A stretch of DNA of 64,000 nucleotides from assembly GCA_903813345.2 (NCBI GenBank), contig CAIIXF020000124.1, positions 434,001-498,000 of the forward strand, read 5' to 3'. The position numbers and the translations under genes are program-made. The notes beneath the pieces were generated by a model. The model worked only from the letters and a program-made list of their open reading frames with translations, searched no databases and had not been told where the DNA came from. Each line of letters opens with the position of its first letter. Position 1 is the first letter of the stretch. The stretch comes from Owenia fusiformis (lineage: Eukaryota > Annelida > Polychaeta > Sabellida > Oweniidae). Positions 60,340-64,000 of the stretch are shown one piece after another.

Positions 60340-60412
60340 CAGGGTGACCCAAAATAAACAGAACTCAGAACCTTTACTCAGAGACCTGAGGGTTCTGTTT
60401 TGGACCACCCTG
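60340..60412. mobile_element. 73-bp miniature mariner-type element
   Basis: 'cagggtgacccaaaataaac' then 'agaactcag' on the left is complemented by 'ctgagggttctgttttggac' then 'caccctg' on the right, with TA on both sides (60338-60339 and 60413-60414). Only a few bases separate the arms. Confidence 0.85.
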
Positions 60413-60414
60413 TA

Positions 60415-61000
60415 TTTCAAGAATTTCTGAAACTGAGCTAGGATTTTGGCTGTTTGGACTTTCACTGCTTTTGGCCAGTTAAAGGAATACTCCATCCAAA
60501 TTATTTCTATCTTTACAATTGTACTTTTTCTTGAGGCTACCTTTAAAGACATACCGTGTCCAAGACATACACTTTTACAAAGAAATGAAAAAGTGGTACA
60601 TTCATTCTGACATCTGTGTACAAGAGAAATATAATTAGCCTATTTCCTCATCAATTTCTGAACATATAAAAAAAATGGGCCTTATTACCTATTTCTAGAC
60701 ACTAATATTTTGGGTGAAGTATATCTTTAAACCATATTTACATACTTTTTAAATTTTAACATTCGGCCACATCAATCATACCGTGATATCAATAATGTGC
60801 AACAGTAGACATGAGTTTCCTGTGTTTCAATAAGAAGATCAATAGTGAAAACTACATACATAAATAATATGTGTGGGCATATCTAAATTTACATGTGTCC
60901 ATGTTGTAATAATATATGTGAGATCTAACATGAACATACAATTTATGATTTAAATTTACACAAATTCTAAATAAACAACTATATCATTCACTGTTACTAC
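60415..61000. other. no gene seen
   Basis: No coding or repeat structure recognised. Confidence 0.35.
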
Positions 61001-61005
61001 CATCT

Positions 61006-61172
61006 AAATGTAAAACCTGTATATAGTAAACACCTGTTCACCTGTGCCGCAAAAAAGTGTTCACTGCAGGTAGGTGTTTACTGCAGAAATTTTATACAAC
61101 AGTCAATGTAAAATGTCTTGATGTGGTGTTCACTAAACACAGGTGTTCACTAAGACAGGTTTTACTGTATGT
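61006..61172. mobile_element. short MITE, about 165 bp
   Basis: 'tgtaaaacctgtatatagta' with 'aacacctgttcac' on the left is inverted on the right as 'acaggtgttcacta' with 'agacaggttttactgta'. The middle repeats 'gtgttcactgcaggtaggtg'. Confidence 0.75.
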
Positions 61173-61993
61173 ATCCACCACAAGTGGAGACATATTTTTA
61201 CTACCATCTACGATTTACATTCATCCTTGTGTATTCTTTCGCTATATGTAATCTAATGTATTGTGTGTGTTACATGGCTAGTAGAAAAAACAGTCTATTA
61301 CAAATCAGATCCTCAGTGTAGAGGCACATATAGACAACAGGATCAATAGGATATACAGGGCCTACATGGCATAATGGTCCCATATATGAAAGCTACAGGA
61401 CCCATACAGCATACAGGATTCAAATATGACCCATCATCTAATACAAGATGGTAGCATCACATGTTCCAGTTTAAGTGTAATTTATTATACACTATATTTC
61501 TACACATATGCAATTATGCATTCATTCTTATAACACTATGATTTATTGTCAAACGTCATTTCTAAAGTGATTATATACAGTAAATATAATAGGTGGGGAT
61601 CAATGTTCAATTTGCTGTATATTCATATAATTATTGTACATAAATTATAATTGTGAACATTTCGATTTATATTACATTACATGTATTTTTATTTAATAGT
61701 ATATCTGATAACTACTCAGATTTGAGTGTCTACTCAAGTTGTTATAAGTGTCTACAAAAGTGGGTTGATGTTTTTAACAAATTTAGTACGGATGTAAACT
61801 GATTAACTGCATTCATTTTGAGATCTCAAATATTAACATGACTGAAATATACATTTGTCACCATGTAGTACCAATTAAGCACTTACTATTTTTACCAGAA
61901 TTTAATTCTGTTTACCCCTAGACCATTTCATGTATCAGCATCATTTTCAGAAATAAATTCACAACAGATATCTTCATTAACCAGACTGTTCAG
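61173..61993. other. possible 3' UTR of the right-edge gene, no other gene seen
   Basis: AT-rich, no exon seen. Reverse-strand AATAAA occurs near 61686-61691, about 300 bases past the stop of exon A, and could end that transcript. Confidence 0.3.
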
Positions 61994-62181
61994 CTAAGGG
62001 GTACCCCTTGCCCCATGATACATGAATTCACTATAGATATCATCATAACCTGATTGCAACATTACTGTGCTTTGATGTTCTACGAGACTGGTGGTTATAG
62101 ATGGCGCTTTACTCAGGCTGTGACCATTTGTTCCGTTCACACACACAGGGAGACCAGTGTAAGTATTCCGGATAATTGGAT
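61994..62181 (-). CDS. candidate alternative last exon A of a gene beyond the right edge
   Basis: Acceptor 'tgtgcacttcag' (reverse), phase 1 in (codon completed as Asp if the donor exon ends in G), TAG at 61994. It encodes PIIRNTYTGLPVCVNGTNG, then HSLSKAPSITTSLVEHQSTV and MLQSGYDDIYSEFMYHGARG. GLPV.VNGTN and VEHQ echo exon B. Protein family not recognised; the tail is Ser/Thr/Asn-rich without membrane segments. Confidence 0.5.
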
Positions 62182-62929
62182 CTGAAGTGCACAAAAATGA
62201 AGAGATTTAAATTGATTTCAGAAAAATCTACTTTGAAATACAAAAAATAAGGGGCTGTGTGGTTTTTCTCTGGTTGCTTCGAGACTGTGATTCAATGAAA
62301 TGTAATTGTTTCACAGACTGGTTGCAAACAGATTTGTCCATCACTGGACTATGAAGGTTGAACAAATAGTCACAAGATGCCCTAAAACTAGTAAATTACA
62401 TTCAATTATGACATCATTTATTACAATTCTAATATATATATAGGATCTTCAAAGGAAATGAATTGTTGAACTGTACGTTCTCGTTTAATATCACTGCTCA
62501 CTATATTTTCCCTAAAACAATCAATTAAAATTTCTGGAAAATGCCAGAAAAGGTGAACATTTATATAAGTTTGTTTGTATGTAAACAACACTAAAACCAA
62601 TGCAAAATGCATATAATGATAACATGACAAATATAATTCTAACATATCATTTGTACATATATATGCTGGCTTACATTACATTTGTAAGCCTACCTAAAAT
62701 TAGAATCAAACAGGATTTCTAATTGTAAAAAATGCAAGTTCATATTCAAATAGTCAAATTCTGATCTTACTGATTCTGATTATCAAGTTTAGATGTTTGG
62801 CAAATATAAATAACACCTAAACTACACAAATGTCACTTTCCAATGATGTCCAATGACTTAGCCTCACAATTTAACTCTTAACTGATTGTTCGTTGGAGGT
62901 AAGTTTTAGTTGAGGTTGGATCACCATAA

Positions 62930-63226
62930 TGTTTGTTCCTCAAATGTTATGTTAGACCTTACGTTCACTTTGGATAAATTCAGTTGAAGTTGGATTTCCA
63001 ATAACATTGATAACACCAAGAAACATTTTGAGACATATACATTATGTCTCTCTATCAGACATACAGTTTGCCTGTATAAGTAAATGATCAAAAATAATGT
63101 TAGACCTTGTGTTCAATTCAGATAAGTTCAGTTGAAGTTGGATTTCTCATAGCATTGGTAATGCTTAGAGATAGTTTGAGACATATACAATATATCTGTA
63201 AATATGCATATTATCCCAATGTTACA
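62930..63226. repeat. two-copy tandem repeat, 148-bp period
   Basis: 'atgttagacctt' at 62951 and 63099 starts units that share 'cagttgaagttggatttc' and 'gagacatatacaatat'. A third partial start ('gttacattagaccatgtg') coincides with the stop codon of exon B. Confidence 0.75.
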
Positions 63227-63423
63227 TTAGACCATGTGTGAGACCATGGATGAGTAGAACACACTGTCCCTTCCTGTAGCAGAATCTCCATTCTGTCCCT
63301 GGTGTTCAACATCTGTTGGTACAATATGCCCATTCATTCCAGTCATCTGCATGGTGTTCACATGTGCAAAGTTTGCACCATTTGCAACTGGCACACCAGC
63401 TGAACGATGAACAAACGTAAAAT
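63227..63423 (-). CDS. candidate alternative last exon B
   Basis: Acceptor 'ttatttgcag', phase 1 in, TAA at 63227. It encodes (D)FTFVHRSAGVPVANGANF, then AHVNTMQMTGMNGHIVPTDV and EHQGQNGDSATGRDSVFYSS, ending MVSHMV. It resembles exon A in the order G(V/L)PV..NG(A/T)N ... VEHQ ... , hence a possible duplicated terminal exon. Confidence 0.5.
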
Positions 63424-63529
63424 CTGCAAATAAGCAGAATTGGATAGGTGAATGATTATTTAGTGCCTTATCTAATAAAACAGTCATCTTAGTGGTTCTC
63501 TGAGCTTTCCTGTAGTGTTGAACATCACA

Positions 63530-63648
63530 TCAGATTCCATGCCCCGTGAGTCCAATTTCTTTGCCAGGGTATTCACCAGCATTGTTGATACTGCCACTTC
63601 CAATGAGGGCCACATGTAAGTTTGGGAAGTGAGGTACCTCCTTTGTGT
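63530..63648 (-). CDS. candidate alternative last exon C
   Basis: Acceptor 'gtatcattacag', phase 1 in, TGA at 63530. It encodes (D)TKEVPHFPNLHVALIGSGS, then INNAGEYPGKEIGLTGHGI. Same entry phase as A and B. A second reading frame also stays open through this stretch, so the frame choice rests on phase agreement alone. Confidence 0.35.
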
Positions 63649-64000
63649 CTGTAATGATACAGAGATACATCCAAGGTTAGTAGTAAGCAAGGCAATATCC
63701 AAAGGAGGATCTATCCCATAAGTCCAACAGGTTAAACCAATTGTTTTATTACCATCCCATTAGTCCTACACACATCCACATTAGGGTTAAGCTGGTAATA
63801 GCACTATGATGCCCAACGACTGTATGATGTCACAAGTATAGTAAATATGATATTCCAAATCCATTCAAAGTACAGTGTATGACGGGTTAGTACCACAAGC
63901 ATTAAACATGTTAGATGTATTATGAAATATTATATATAATGGCCGAACATTCCCACACATTTAGCTCGATATTCCTTGGCATTTTTAGTGTCCCAATCAT
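63649..64000. other. right edge, probable intron
   Basis: No further exon recognised before the window ends. Confidence 0.3.

Overview
The window is AT-rich animal nuclear DNA. It has spliced genes with GT/AG introns, long repeat-filled introns and intergenic space, many foldback DNA transposons, LINE remnants and several satellite arrays, and no bacterial or organellar features. A glycine-receptor-like chloride channel whose exon lengths match vertebrate GLRA genes, next to a GT11 fucosyltransferase, suggests a marine invertebrate. A non-vertebrate deuterostome (hemichordate, echinoderm or amphioxus type) is my best guess, but this is an inference and a lophotrochozoan is not excluded.

Layout. 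1-10904: no gene recognised; microsatellites, short tandem repeats and a 562-bp TA-flanked foldback element. 10905-23550 (+): an apparently complete pentameric ligand-gated chloride channel in eight coding exons (408 codons plus stop), with a ninth exon that looks like a mutually exclusive alternative for the loop B/F/C part of the ligand-binding domain. 23551-28555: repeats, foldback elements and no gene seen. 28556-29869 (-): an intronless alpha-1,2-fucosyltransferase. 30000-36420: dispersed repeats, ending in a 1-kb mariner deletion derivative with a decayed transposase. 36525-38955: a very regular satellite of 186-bp monomers in a three-monomer higher-order repeat, running directly into a decayed LINE reverse transcriptase (to about 40660). 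42278-58352 (-): a coiled-coil protein gene assembled from one large 5' exon and several small phase-2 exons, two of which are copies of each other. Its roughly 11.7-kb and 2.2-kb introns hold a LINE 3' end, a 340-400-bp tandem array, a 3.9-kb composite element with two minisatellites, and a 3.3-kb hAT-like element with another satellite. 58353-61900: no gene seen apart from two tiny foldback elements. 61994-63648 (-): three candidate alternative last exons of a gene whose body lies beyond the right edge.

The genes do not form an obvious pathway. The channel would act at the plasma membrane in inhibitory signalling and the fucosyltransferase in the Golgi; the coiled-coil protein has no recognised function. 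The strongest points for follow-up are the alternative ligand-pocket exons, the 186 x 3 satellite, the duplicated exon in the coiled-coil gene and the three same-phase terminal exons at the right edge. Exon models were built by eye from splice signals, phase and homology, without transcript data.
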